DNA from: Marchantia polymorpha subsp. ruderalis
Taxonomy: Eukaryota > Streptophyta > Marchantiopsida > Marchantiales > Marchantiaceae
Assembly: GCA_037833965.1 (NCBI GenBank)
Contig: AP031356.1
Coordinates: 25,256,501 to 25,320,500 of the forward strand
Direction of reading: 5' to 3'
DNA: 64,000 nt
This document shows, in pieces, positions 1 to 11,827 of the stretch. Under the pieces are notes generated by a model. It was given only the letters and a program-made list of their open reading frames with translations, searched no databases and was not told the origin of the DNA. Position 1 is the stretch's first letter. Every line of letters begins with the position of its first letter. Made by a program: the position numbers and the translations under genes.

Positions 1-675
1 ACTGTTTTTAAATGGTGGCAGCTCACTCGTGAGTACAGAGACCTTTACGGCGATGGAGTTGCTCGACAGGTCGTCCTCGCCGGAGAAAGGAACATACCTT
101 CGGCGGGGAATCTCACTCAGCTTGACATTCAGCAGATTGTCAAGGATTCGACTGTAGAATTCGGAAAAAGTGCTCGAGTCATGTATCTGGTTCTGACTGA
201 CGATGATGTGACCGTGGAGCGATTTTGTATGAATGTTTGTGGGACGCATTTTTACACGTACCCTTCTGATGAGACCGATTCTCAGATGCTACCTTACGCA
301 TGGGTTGGGAACCCCACGAAACAATGCCCATCGCTTTGCAGCTGGCCATATGCGCCTGGTGGCTTACAGAAAATCGGTCTCATCTCTCCCAATGGAGATG
401 CAGGCATCGACGGAATGATCATCACAATCGCCACCCTTCTGGCTAACGTGGTGACGAATCCGTTCGGATCGGGATATTACCAGCCCGATGGTCTTGAAGC
501 AGCCAGTGTTTGTCAAGGCATATATGGAACGGGAGCCTTTCCTGGCAGTCCCGGCAAGCTTTTGGTGGACAACTCCAGCGGGGCAAGTTTCAACGTGTTC
601 GGAGAAAAAAACGCCAAATTTCTTCTTCCTTGGATCTGGCAACCATCAACACTTAAGTGCGCAGGACAGGAGTGA
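1..675 (+). CDS. EXORDIUM-like protein, 5'-truncated by window edge (EXO paralog 1)
   Basis: This is the C-terminal 224 residues of an EXORDIUM/phosphate-induced protein 1 (PHI-1 domain) family member. The frame is open from base 1 and stops with TGA at 673-675, so the signal peptide and N-terminal part lie left of the window. Family landmarks are present: a KWW segment at the very start, then FCMNVCGTH, a QCPSLCSWPY block, DGMIIT and a CAGQ terminus. All six cysteines seen in the complete paralogs are kept. EXORDIUM proteins are known as secreted or apoplastic proteins linked to growth and carbon status in plants; no enzymatic activity is established. Compared with its neighbours it has SPNGD instead of PPNGD, a GSPGK stretch where the others have GYPGE, and AGQE instead of AGQV at the end, so it is the most divergent in otherwise invariant positions. 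No stop or frameshift is visible, so it looks functional. Confidence 0.9.
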   Translation, partial: TVFKWWQLTREYRDLYGDGVARQVVLAGERNIPSAGNLTQLDIQQIVKDSTVEFGKSARVMYLVLTDDDVTVERFCMNVCGTHFYTYPSDETDSQMLPYAWVGNPTKQCPSLCSWPYAPGGLQKIGLISPNGDAGIDGMIITIATLLANVVTNPFGSGYYQPDGLEAASVCQGIYGTGAFPGSPGKLLVDNSSGASFNVFGEKNAKFLLPWIWQPSTLKCAGQE

Positions 676-3326
676 CACCCACTCACGGTATGAATTGAGC
701 ATCACCTGAAAATCGGACAGTTCCATCTTCTGTGTTACCTCGATGGAATATAGCAGAGCGAATACTGTCATGTTTTGCAGCGCAAAAATAATGTCCATAT
801 CCAATAACACGATGATCATATGATCGACGTGATTGAGTTCTCTAGATGCATGTACATGACAGTGTTCGTTCAACATAAAGTCCTGTAAAGGTCAGAAGTT
901 TCTCCTCGTCTAGTAAGATAGTGTTTGTTCCAGTTAGTAAGGTACTCTGAATGTACTAGACACACATCAGAAAGAATGATCAATATATTTACTTCATTAT
1001 AACTGGAGAATAAGTTATAACATGGAGTCTTTACTTGAACTCTTCTGAGCATTTTGATACCGTTCAACTTTATATGAAGCTGACATAAGATTAGTGGACA
1101 CTGTCCATATTCAGGCGATACTGGTACCAACTTTCCTTCAATTGGGTCCGTTCGACTGTGTTTTGATCATGATTAAAATAATACGTGATATTAGACTAAT
1201 CTCATCGGAGGTCACGAACTCCATGTCTCGACCGGTGATGGTTGGATCTTAGACCGCTGGCACGTGTCAAATCCGGCAGTATGACTGAACTTAAACCTAC
1301 AAACTGTTCTAAACTTCTACGATTTCAAGCAGAGTTGAACTTGAATCCACTCGATCATATTTCTCGTTGTATTGAAATGCTGAGAAACAACGTACTAATA
1401 AATGTACGTGTGCAGGTAACTAACACTCTAACAGGACCTTAGAAACCAGAGGAGATATCCTTCCTTCGTCTTAGTCAAGTTTTGAATGTGAAGTATTTAT
1501 GTACAGATCTTTGTTACATTTTTGTCTTTAATGTCTGGCATTATAGATATGATCATTGTTTTGTAATTCAAATCTTTGACGTCATCTCTGATGATTTACT
1601 TGGAATCCTTTTAGAGTAAGTTCAAATTTGCACGAAAATTTAGGCTAATCATGGGTTGTTGTACACGAAATTTTACGTACAAGTATTATAAATTAAAGGA
1701 GTACAATGCTCTTGGTGAGCAGGCTTATTCCTTGATCTGTAGATCATGATGCTGTACCCAAATCTCGCAGGAGGTTATATCCATTTTACATGGGATTGAT
1801 GACTGCTCTTGATTGCAACAACTTCCTCTTAGCGCAAGAAGATAGCTGTACACCCGACCCACAATTCCTGCAAGGAGTCTTCCTACTTACGTGAATAATC
1901 ACCTGTGTACTCTCAGACGCGTTGGGCTGCACCCTCTTAAAATTCTCACCAAAGCAATCATTCGGTCTTCTAGATAGCCAATGTGCTATTGCAGGCATGT
2001 TTGACGGAGCTGAAAACGAGCTCCTTCGAGGGAAACTCATAAACTAAAGCTGAATATCTTTTTAATACTCGATGGAACTTCATGTTTAAACCAATTTATT
2101 CAGAGCGCTGTGACAGGGGTAATTTCGCATCGTCAAGTGGACGTAGATGAGGAGCATGACTCATCAAAATCTGTCAAATTGACAACAAGATGAGTCAGCG
2201 TAATGCGAAACATATTGAGATCGTGAAACCCAAATGCGAAGATGGTATCAGACAAGTGGCATTATTTGATGCGAAGGACAGCATGAGCCACCAAGTTCTC
2301 AGAGTATAGGCGATCGTGCTAGTATATTCTGATGAAAGCCTGCGGCGAAGTGAAGTGGGCACGAGACGGAAGTACATAGAGTTACAACATCCATGAGTTC
2401 CGAAGTACAGACATTATACTCTGCGGTCAGATGTGGAGATGATGCTTTGTGCGGAACAGTATCCACAGCGCAGGGATTATATGCAGTCAATTGAGATTGA
2501 ATTTGTGCCTTCGTATTGCGTTGTCTCTTCAACCTCTCGCTGTTCTTCTAAAATCTGAATAATATTGAGAAGTCATCTTTCTGCAGAACAAAGAAAATAT
2601 GGTAACAGGCATATCTTTTATTTCATCTTTTCAGTGCACATGTCTACAAATTGCATAATGTGTGAAATGTAAAATGTGCTCAGTATTTGTGCAGTTATTC
2701 AGACCTTCCAAATCCTGTAAAAAGAATCTACTGTAAGGAATCATTCTATCACATAAGTGCAATAAAAAAGAAAATCCCCAAATAGCGAAAAAATTTTCAA
2801 AGCGCCAAGTTTCCGATTGAAATCAAGATGATCGTATATAATCACGTAATCGCATGTCCAGAGCTACGTGGCTGCCTACATCCGAGTCAACCAAACGAGA
2901 GCCTGATTTGTGCTGCACGATGAACTTGAGGGGATGTGTGGGAGAAGGTGATGTGACATGTGTGTATGATTACTATAATGGTGCCAGCCAGGACACGTAT
3001 TGATAGAACAGTAACATCCATTGTGCTATGATCCACAGGCAGCATGGATTCAGCTTTATAAGCAGACTTTAGTCTCGGTAGTAGACATCACACTTTTCCT
3101 GTTCTTTCATTTACTCTGCTTTCTCTTCAGATTTGTCGATTCAATTTCTGGTGATATTCAGAATCCTCTGACCACCAGTTCTGTGTTTCTAAATCATCTC
3201 TATCGTACTTCTTCGTTTTCATCAGTAATCTATACCATCTAGGCCATCAGGGCATTCCCCGTGAAACTGAGTCTCTTTGATTGAAGACAGCATCAATCAG
3301 AAACTCGGATTTCAAAATCCAAAAAT
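676..3326. other. Intergenic DNA between EXO paralogs 1 and 2
   Basis: No recognisable coding or RNA gene. The open frames here are short (86 aa or less), occur on both strands and resemble no family I know. The last 300 bp is the presumed promoter and leader of the next EXORDIUM gene. Its length (2.65 kb) nearly equals the spacing between paralogs 2 and 3 (2.73 kb), as expected for unit-wise tandem duplication. Confidence 0.6.
3055..3062 (+). promoter_or_regulatory. Possible TATA box of EXO paralog 2
   Basis: TTTATAAG lies about 270 bp before the ATG at 3327. The spacing would give a leader of roughly 240 nt, similar to the leader inferred for paralog 3. This is a motif match only; nothing else in the sequence fixes the transcription start. 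Confidence 0.25.
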
Positions 3327-4373
3327 ATGGGCAAGTTAGAATGTCCAGCAGTCTTCTTTCTCTTCTCTCTGATCTTCATTCTAGGATCCTTGTCTTTGCT
3401 ACCGATTTGTACAGCTGAGGTTGCTGTGAACCAGACGCATACTACGAGATTCTTGAGTCCAACAGAAAGTCCGGCTGTCCATCGTCTGACCAATGTTGGG
3501 GGTTTTGGTTTGGTGCCTGAACCGACAATCATTCTGGACTATCATTCCGGGCCTGTCATGTCAGGCAGAAATGATAAGATCAAAATTTTCGTGACCTTTT
3601 ACGGAACCTTCTCTCCTAAGCAGAGGTCGACGTTGCGCCTGTTTCTCAGATCCTTCTGGAACGGTCAGTCCCGAGTCTCGAAGAATCATCCGACTGTGGC
3701 GAATTGGTGGCAGATCACCCACAATTATGTGGATCTCTACAACACCCCTGTCGCTCGCAACTTGCTTCTCGCAGGAGACATGACAGACAAGTACTCGCTC
3801 GGAAAGGACCTTCTGCAGTCGGACATCCAAAAGCTTGTTCTCAAGTCAATGAAGAAATTTGGAGCCGACGCCCGGTCCATGTACCTGGTTCTGACTTCTG
3901 AAGATGTGCTGGTGGAGAAGTTCTGCATGTCTGTCTGCGGCACGCATTATTATACTTTTCCCTCGGCGGCGACGAACGGCCAGATGGTACCTTACGGATG
4001 GGTCGGAAATCCCGCGAGTCAATGTCCCGGTCTCTGCAGCTGGCCTTATTCTGCAGGAGGCTTCTTGACCAAGGGTCTCATCCCACCGAACGGAGATGTC
4101 GGCGTCGATGGGATGATCATCACCGTGGCCAATCTTCTTGCAGGTATAGCCACGAACCCGTTCGGCAATGGATTCTATCAACCGGATGGTCTGGAGGCAG
4201 TCGGTGCTTGTCAGGGTATATACGGAACTGGTTCATATCCAGGCTATCCCGGAGAGCTACTTGTGGACAGTAAGACCGGTGCCAGCTTCAATGTGTTTGG
4301 ATCGAGCAATAGCAAGTTCCTCGTTCCGAGAATGTGGAACCCAGCTACTCTCCTCTGTGCGGGACAAGTGTAA
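3327..4373 (+). CDS. EXORDIUM-like secreted cell-wall protein (EXO paralog 2)
   Basis: Intronless gene for 348 aa, a usual EXORDIUM/PHI-1 family length of about 300-350. Residues 1-30 form a signal peptide: a short basic start, a hydrophobic core at about 8-26, and likely cleavage after CTA. The PHI-1 domain follows, with ILDYHSGPVMSG near 69-80, NWWQIT at 126-131, YLVLT at 186-190, FCMSVCGTHYYTFPS near 199-213, a QCPGLCSWPY block at 232-241, LIPPNGD at 251-257 and a CAGQV end. Mature-protein cysteines are C200, C204, C233, C237, C295 and C344. NQT at 35-37 is a possible N-glycosylation site. The ATG is the first in frame, directly before the signal peptide. It is inferred to be apoplastic; family members are linked to brassinosteroid- and sugar-related growth control, but no catalytic reaction is known. 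It belongs to a same-strand tandem array. Confidence 0.95.
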   Translation: MGKLECPAVFFLFSLIFILGSLSLLPICTAEVAVNQTHTTRFLSPTESPAVHRLTNVGGFGLVPEPTIILDYHSGPVMSGRNDKIKIFVTFYGTFSPKQRSTLRLFLRSFWNGQSRVSKNHPTVANWWQITHNYVDLYNTPVARNLLLAGDMTDKYSLGKDLLQSDIQKLVLKSMKKFGADARSMYLVLTSEDVLVEKFCMSVCGTHYYTFPSAATNGQMVPYGWVGNPASQCPGLCSWPYSAGGFLTKGLIPPNGDVGVDGMIITVANLLAGIATNPFGNGFYQPDGLEAVGACQGIYGTGSYPGYPGELLVDSKTGASFNVFGSSNSKFLVPRMWNPATLLCAGQV

Positions 4374-6790
4374 GCGTCACTTCACAGTCAAGTGTTAAAA
4401 CTTCACGAGTAACTTCACATCGATGATCACAAATCGATTTTATCAAAATGACTTTCCTCAGACTTGTACTCTGTAGTTTGGAAAGGTAGCAATAGTCGTA
4501 GAACTTAGAGGATTTGTGGTTTTGTGGATTTGAAGCCAGATTTGTAAATATTAGGGCCAAGGTAGGATCTTGAACTGAATGATATCGATCCACAGATGAA
4601 CCTGTATATATGGATCAGAGAAGCATTCTATTTGACGTATAGGGAAGAACTTCATGACTAGTTGCGGATAAAATCCGGAACTGTGACAGTTCTACTGAAG
4701 CCTAACCTCAGAACTGAAGACATGGCTCAGTCAGACATTAGAGCCTCAGATTGGTAGACTGAACTCATCAGACTGAGTCAGAAATATCTGAACAAGTATT
4801 GTAGTTTGCGACTACCGCTTCAGATCTTAGTTGTTAGCCTCTAAGTCCTTGCTATTGGAAAAAGCTTGCGGACTTGTTCAATGGGCGTACACGCCTTTCA
4901 CAGTGCCACAATGTCAGATATTTATTCATTCTTTAAGTAAAATCAGGAAAAAAAGTAGATAAAGCGCAATTTCAATGAACAGACTTGTCTGAAGCATCTT
5001 CATGCATTCCTTATCCCATGTTTTGTGGTCGTTCAGTGCCATGTGTTCGAAGCGGATCATCTACCAAATATATAATATATTAGATGTAATGTGGTGAAAT
5101 CTATAGTCAAATTGATTTCTCCGTGAATTTTTGCGTTTATAGTTATAAAGGATCCGAAGAGACTGTGCCTGAAGACCGAAATTTAATCTGTATCAGATAC
5201 TGATGCTCAACTTGGAAAGACAGAGGGAAGAATTCAAGGCAGTGGACATTATTAGATGAGTGGATGAATTTGTTAAGGTCTTTTCATCCACGTAGATATA
5301 CTTCGATTTTGGTTCGTCATAATGCCAAGGTGCAAACCATTGCATCGTCGAGGTAGATTGGTAAGAAATCCCCTGAAGGGCCGTCATGCAGCATTTGCCC
5401 TGTTCTGTTCACTTCGATACGTTCTCGGACTTACGCTGGAAATCTCACAGAATCCTTTGTCAAATCTCTCGCTTGTCAAGTCAACTTCGCCCTCGCTTCA
5501 AGGGAAGACTACTGATTTCTATCCGGAACAGTTACCTTGTTTCCGATTAAGAAGGCGCCTCAAGCCCCAAAATCGACAATATTCTCAGAAGGAGAGCCAA
5601 CGCTCTAATGTTTTGCTTGAAGGCCAGCCAGCTCTCCATTCAGCATTAGCGGACGTTGATGAATGGTCTGACTTTCGCATACTCATAGTTGGACAATGAC
5701 TTTTTGGTGGACGGCATGTATTTAGTACAGAGTTTGAGGCAACCCCATGAACAGCGTTACGAGGTTGACGATCACAGTACGGGTCTAATGACTTTTGTCT
5801 TTACGGTGCCAAATACAATAACCTTTTTACTCCAGGTCACATTGAACATGCACAGCGTTATCTTATAGTAATATGGTTATTTAGGGACCATGATCCTCGG
5901 AAGAGTAATGGAATGTTGTCCAGTGGGCATGTTTAGTGGCGCAAGATGTTGAACATTTGACGATATTAAGGGAGTTGTTTGGCCCGTAATAAACCGATTT
6001 AGATAAACATGGGCATTCAACAAGTTGTGTAAAGTTGGTCTTACTGTCTTTGATCCCCAGAAGAAGAGGAAACGCAACTTGAGGAAGCATCCCATTTATT
6101 GCAATTTGGCATGATATCCATGCATGACGCAATGGTCAAGCATGTCATTGCACTTGGTTTGAAGGAAAGAAGTATCAAAAGCAAGGCAGGAATACGACCT
6201 TCTTCGTCTGAGTTGGCCCATATTCTTTATGGAAATGATTATGCAAGAAGGCGATGGTGCCAGCTCTGAGAGTTGATTGGGCATTAACACTTCGATGGAG
6301 GCCAGAGAGGCTTCGGGTGCAAGTTCCGTTATTCATAATCTCTTTAGTTCCAATGTTTCCCATTCAGTTCTATTATCTAGGCATCATGCATATAAAGGCC
6401 TGTAACCCGCCTGAATCAAGAGTCTTCATTCCAGATAGAATTAGTGCACAGTGCCCATTTAATAATGGTGGACTCTGAAGCCCACACAATAGAAACGTCA
6501 AAGAGGCATAATGACCTCTTCTACAGGCAGGATCCCTCGACTCACGTCAGGGCCATTGTCTTCGTGTACTTGAAGAGCTTCTCGTCTGATTGGACGATGC
6601 TGAAGCCCAGTCATCTGTGCACGATGAATCCCAGTGTCACGTATGGGGAGAAGTTCGTCTCTTTCTATTCTACAAGCCGGTGACAGATATTGCCAGCTAT
6701 GACGCACGCTCTTCTAGGGACATAAAAAGACAAATGTTTATGAAGAACTGGATCGACCGATTACAGTCAGCTATATTCTCTCACTCCGTT
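4374..6790. other. Intergenic DNA between EXO paralogs 2 and 3
   Basis: No supported gene. The longest frame (5322-5699, 125 aa, plus) is basic and low in complexity at its start, has no recognisable domain and no homolog that I know; I treat it as chance. The segment is the distal intergenic part of the roughly 3.8-kb duplication unit. Confidence 0.55.
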
Positions 6791-6792
6791 TG

Positions 6793-6799
6793 TATATAA
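6793..6799 (+). promoter_or_regulatory. TATA box of EXO paralog 3
   Basis: A consensus TATATAA sits 310 bp before the chosen ATG at 7109 and is followed by a pyrimidine-rich leader (6850-7020) with many TC and CCA runs, typical of a plant 5' UTR. Transcription would start near 6825, giving a leader of about 280 nt. Confidence 0.5.
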
Positions 6800-7108
6800 G
6801 CTCGGGAGTCCTTCACTGCCAAATCCAGCACATGGGTTTCTCATCTATCATTGGTACCTCTCAGCGCATTCTCTTCGCAATCCGATCTTGACACATCATT
6901 CTCCTTCTCATTTAGCTGGACATCCCCAACACAATCTCCGAGCACCATCCATAAAAGTCTACCGATCTCGACATTTGGGTTTCGCAGTGCAAAGCCTCCC
7001 CCAGTTTCTCATTTCCTTCCCCCGACGACAGTCTCCAGCAGCCACGGCTGAGCCTGTCGCAGGGTGACCAATCGACCAGTCGACCGTACGTCCAGCCACA
7101 TTGTGGAG

Positions 7109-8173
7109 ATGCTCACATCCGAGGAGCACGTCTGGAGCTCGAAGCTGAGAGTGCTTGCAGCCTCGGTGGTCTTGCTTCTCGCGTTCGAAGGGGTACACAT
7201 TTCTCAGGCAAGCACAGTGAGCGACACGTACAATCACACTCACAGTACAGCCTTCCTCAGTCCCACACCAGTTACGGAATCCGTGCGTTCCAGTAACATC
7301 GGAAGCAAAGCTCTCGTACCGGAGCCGAGTATCGTACTCGATTACCACCTCGGCCCCGTCATGACAGGCCGAAATAATACTCTCAAGCTGTTTGTGATTT
7401 ACTACGGCGGGTTCAGTGATCAGCAGAGATCAACCTTGCGCCTGTTCTTCCGATCGTTGCGGCAGCAACGAGCGAGCAGGAAAGAGCCCACAGTCGCCAA
7501 GTGGTGGGAAATCACAAACCTCTACGTCGACCTTTTCAATCACCCGGTGGCGAGCAACGTGGTTCTGGCAGGGGAAGCGGTGGATCGGTACTCTCTGGGC
7601 AAGTCCATCAAGCAGATGGACATCCAGAAACTCGTTCTGAAATTCATGCGAAAGAAGTTCGGAATCGATTCACGATCTATCTACATCGTCCTGACCTCGG
7701 ACGACGTCCAGGTGGAGAGATTCTGCATGAATGTCTGCGGGACGCATTTCTACACCTTTCCTTCCGATGAGACGAACTCTCAGATGGTGCCTTACGGATG
7801 GGTGGGCAACCCGGCGCAGCAGTGTCCAGGACTGTGCAGCTGGCCCTACGCTCCGGGAGGTTTCCTGCAGCAGGGTCTCATTCCACCCAACGGAGACGCC
7901 GGTATCGATGGTATGATCATCACAATTGGTAACCTCCTAGCAGGTATAGCGACCGATCCATTCGGCAACGCTTACTTCCAAGCCGACGGCCTCGAAGCTG
8001 CCGGAGTTTGTCAGGGAATCTATGGCACTGGGGCCTTCCCGGGCTACCCAGGAGAATTGCTGGTCGACAAAATCACCAATGCAAGCTTTAACGTGTACGG
8101 GAAAAGAAATTCTAAGTTTCTTCTCACACACCTTTGGCATCCGACAACTCGTCAATGTGCAGGGCAAGTTTGA
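7109..8173 (+). CDS. EXORDIUM-like secreted cell-wall protein (EXO paralog 3)
   Basis: Intronless gene of 354 aa. I start it at the ATG at 7109. The frame is open further upstream, but only through a GTG at 7064, and 7109 is the first in-frame ATG before a signal peptide (basic SSKLR at 10-14, hydrophobic core at about 15-26, likely cleavage near SQA-S at 32-35). The n-region is about 13 residues, longer than in paralogs 2 and 4. The PHI-1 domain is complete: LDYHLGPVMTG, KWWEIT, YIVLTSDDV, FCMNVCGTHFYTFPS, QCPGLCSWPY, LIPPNGDAGIDGMIIT, YGTGAFPGYPGELLVD and CAGQV. The six conserved cysteines are present. It shares with paralogs 1 and 2 the short DGLEA loop (three residues shorter than paralog 4). 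Function as for the family: apoplastic, growth-related, biochemistry unknown. A good TATA box lies upstream. Confidence 0.94.
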   Translation: MLTSEEHVWSSKLRVLAASVVLLLAFEGVHISQASTVSDTYNHTHSTAFLSPTPVTESVRSSNIGSKALVPEPSIVLDYHLGPVMTGRNNTLKLFVIYYGGFSDQQRSTLRLFFRSLRQQRASRKEPTVAKWWEITNLYVDLFNHPVASNVVLAGEAVDRYSLGKSIKQMDIQKLVLKFMRKKFGIDSRSIYIVLTSDDVQVERFCMNVCGTHFYTFPSDETNSQMVPYGWVGNPAQQCPGLCSWPYAPGGFLQQGLIPPNGDAGIDGMIITIGNLLAGIATDPFGNAYFQADGLEAAGVCQGIYGTGAFPGYPGELLVDKITNASFNVYGKRNSKFLLTHLWHPTTRQCAGQV

Positions 8174-11100
8174 TACAGCCAACAATTGTGCGTTTTCCTG
8201 CATGTAAATATATGGTTTAACTTCCTGGAAGAAAGCGCGCTGATATCGAGTGTCGTTGGGTGTCTTCCACAATCTGAAGCTCGGCAGTTTAGAGGAATCG
8301 AGTTTGCATTCAGCGATTTCATCATGAGTCACTGTCCAGCTTACAAGTGAAATCAAGCTTAACTTCAAAAGTCGCCACGTCTACTGGCTGTTGACTTCAA
8401 CACCTGAGGACTGAGTGAATCCATTTTTGGTGCCAAGTTTGACCGGTGGGGCCCAATCTTTCGAAAGATTTTGGTTCTCTTCTGGCAATGTAAATAGCTG
8501 GCAGTTTCGATTTGCATCACAGAATCAACGAATTCTTTCTCCAAACGACGTTTGGGCTTAAAGTCAAGCACAGGTATTCGAGTGAGATATGGAATTCGGG
8601 AAGCAACAGTAGTCTAAACACTGTCAATCATATAGCTTCAGTCGTGCAGCTGGTTTGATGCTTACTTAGATACCTTCATTCGGAATCTGGTGATCCACTT
8701 GGCAAATTCACCCAACTTGTAGTCCAGTTGTGCACAGACGATATTCTGAACTAATCAAACATGATCCTGGCTTTACACAAATCCTTAAAGCGAGTGCAAT
8801 CGGATGTATGCTGCGTCAGACTCCACCTCAGCGAAGTCTTTGAGAAACATGTATTCCATGTCCAGAGAACATTGTCGTGCCACAATCCCTTTACCATCCC
8901 ACCGATAGCGTCATATGGATGGGTTACGCGAGAGCTGTGTATTGATCTGAGTATACATGCTTCTCATCTCGAATATTATCATCTGCTTTCTTGTTTGGTC
9001 TCTGGCTGTAACATTCCAAACAGGGCAGTAGTGACAGTCCACCTCTGACACATATATGTGCAACAGGACCCACTGGCAATTTGGTCTTCACTATTCTTAT
9101 CTATCTGGCCCAAACGTCAGTCCAGTCTACTGAAACAGAAAACGAAACACTGCCTCTACGTAGGATCAGGTATGATCTGTCGAAAGTTGAGCATAGAATT
9201 AATACGCCAACGTGAATACGCGTGATCCCGGTTCTTTCTTATTAAGCAGTCCACATGACGATGGGAGTGCTCCCCGTCTTTTCAATACGTTCATGAACAA
9301 CTGCTGCAACAACAACCGTCTGAGTAATGACGTCTACGATTTCTGTAACTAAAGACTGTAAAACAACCTACGGGACCTGACACAAATCTGCGCTCCTGGT
9401 AGGAATAGACATGAAATAGATTCCAAAACCTGGTTCAGTTTTTGTTCACGGCCATTAACGTCGTTACATTTATCGGTGTGCAAGGGAGATGGCCTCCGTG
9501 GATATATAAAGCCATCCGATTTCTCGCCTCATCCGGTCGCCTCTTTCAAGGACAGTGAAACATTACCTCAATATAAAGTGTGTCTGTCCATGGGCATGTG
9601 CTCTGGCAAATGCCTTCCTGAAATAGCGCTGAGCCCTTGCGCTATCCCGTGGCATCGGTGATGTTGGTCGCCGGTAGTGAGCCTCTGGGATCCTCCCCGT
9701 TCCAATTGGGAATTACTTCATTCCACTTTTAGCCTTCTCTCATGCCTCCCATTCCCAGTTAAGCATGTCGAATTGTGTACAGAGTAAAATAAGAACAAGG
9801 ATGATAAAACCCCATCAAAGGCTCACATGGGCCAATATATATTCATTAATACCAACAAGACACAGCCGGGCCAAGTGGATATCTAAAAGGAATGGGAGGA
9901 CCCCGTACAGAAGAACCCGAAGGGGTAACCAGAGGTAGGCCCCAATAGTATCGCAACCAGATTGCGCGGGTCTTGATTTTTATTTAGGAATTTCGTGTTC
10001 GTCAAACTTACCGAAATCAGGGAGTCTTCAAACATCTCGTTCAACGGCCAGCAAGCTCCTTCTCGCCCAAATTAAGCGAGACCGAATGTGATTGTGGCGG
10101 TGGCATTTGACGTTAGCGACCATACGAATGTAGTGGTATCTGATACCGATTATTGCATCGTCGCCTACGATCAGATCCCGAACACGAGAATCGCCGGGAA
10201 GATGAGTCGGAAGGACTCCCGCGTCTCATGAGGCGGTAAGAACCATGGACAGGATCATGTCAGATGATACCTGTCACACACCTTCGAGTGGGCGAGATCG
10301 AGGGCCTACCATCGAGGGCCTAACCAGTCGAAGGCAAATGAAACAGTCTCAATAGAACGTGGACGACCTGACGTAACCAGCGTGAAGGGTGTGGTGCATG
10401 CATGAGTAGAGAAGAAAGTTAGGAACACATTTAGAAGACAAAGTCGATGCTAAAATCCAGCTAAAATTGAAAGCGTCTAGAGGAAAGTTCACTCTTGGAG
10501 CCATTTTGAGATGGCCCTCGTTTTGATAGAAATGGCCTGCCAGGGAGAAAACAGTGATTGCATTTCTCTAGCCGCTCCCTTGTATTTCTCTAAATTTACT
10601 GTTGTCAGTAAAGAACTTCTGATATATCGACAGTCGGAGAGCAATGGTCTCCCTAACGTCAATTCGAATTAGAGTATAAGAGTCATGTTTGCGCATATAT
10701 TAAAAAAAACTTGTTGAGAGGGCTGTGAGAGTTCCGGAGAGTGGAACGAAGCTAGAGGGTAAAAGTATATGCAAGTGAGACGAAAAAAAATATGGAGTTG
10801 CAAGTTTGAATGACTAGAAAATGTTAATGCCCTTATTAAAAACTAAGATTATATTCTCGAAGTAATGATAAAATATGACAATCGCAGTTCATGAGTTTGA
10901 ACAGTGATATGCCTGCATATGACACATCCGGAACATCTCATGCGGTATTTCAATGTGACTTACTCACAATGCTCAAAAAATCTCTAAAGTAAACTGCCTG
11001 ATTCAACAATATTATCGACCAGTGTTTTATATGAATCTCTAACCTGCAGATAAAAGTAGCACTTATGGTTGAATCTTCAAGAGAATGAACAATTCCCAGG

Positions 11101-11300
11101 ATGATTGATGAGAATGAACAATCTCATGGATGAAAGCATGTGTAGAAAGCATTAGTCTTTTGTCATGTGCTGATATTGTATGTACATGCTTGCAATATTG
11201 TCATTGTGAGAAGATCTAGTTGTAGAGTTTACTACACGAACTTTCTATAGTTAAAAGAAATGCATAATAAAGATAACCGTATAATATCTATTTATAATAG
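8174..11300. other. Gene-free stretch after EXO paralog 3
   Basis: 3' flank of paralog 3, then non-coding DNA of mixed composition. Open frames are at most 143 aa; that one (7937-8368, minus) is largely a shadow of the EXO gene. I see no RNA gene, no TIR or LTR pair and no recognisable protein fragment. Base composition becomes AT-rich beyond about 10.6 kb. Confidence 0.5.
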
Positions 11301-11301
11301 T

Positions 11302-11345
11302 CTTCCAATTAGAGATCAAGGACAAACTTGACCTCTAATTGGAAG
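11302..11345. repeat. Near-perfect inverted repeat (19-bp arms, 6-nt loop)
   Basis: The arms at 11302-11320 and 11327-11345 are reverse complements with a single mismatch, around the loop gacaaa. Transcribed, it would fold into a tight hairpin. It lies at the left edge of the AT-rich block and about 270 bp before the 53-bp tandem repeat. It could be a foldback remnant or a small-RNA-type hairpin; nothing else supports either. Confidence 0.8.
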
Positions 11346-11615
11346 TTAAGTTCGATGGGTTATTGCAATAGTTTTTGAGTTTGGGGCAATGACGCAGGCA
11401 GTGAGTGAGGTGAAACCAAGACGCGTCAACCAGAGTTGTTGCAAACTATTTCCAATTTTATAATCTTTGGCCCCATTTCTTAGTTTTTATAGCAAGTGAA
11501 GTATCATGATAGACGCCTTTTCTTCTCAGTGAAATGAAGAATACATGGATCGACCAAAGATGTCTCGCAATCACATGCAGGTGAAATGTCTCATTTTATT
11601 ATCATTGTTAGAACT

Positions 11616-11827
11616 GAAATGGATATGGATAGCCATTCTGAAGTCTCCAATGACATGATAAAGTCCAAGAAATGGATATGGATAGCCATTCTGAAGTCTC
11701 CAATGACATGATAAAGTCCAAGAAATGGATATGGATAGCCATTCTGAAGTCTCCAATGACACGATAAAGTCCAAGAAATGGATATGGAAAGCCATTCTGA
11801 AGTGTCTTATGACATGATAAAGTCCAT
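11616..11827. repeat. Tandem repeat, four copies of a 53-bp unit
   Basis: Units begin at 11616, 11669, 11722 and 11775, each starting gaaatggatatgg. The first three are nearly identical; the fourth differs at several positions. Because 53 is not a multiple of three, the same DNA reads as three different peptides on the minus strand, so the 125-aa minus frame across it is not a real repeat protein. It is a local minisatellite, probably from replication slippage or unequal crossing over. Confidence 0.95.

Noticed and set aside
5322..5699. 125-aa plus-strand frame
   Set aside because: No recognisable motif and composition typical of chance frames; it lies in the spacer between tandem EXO genes.
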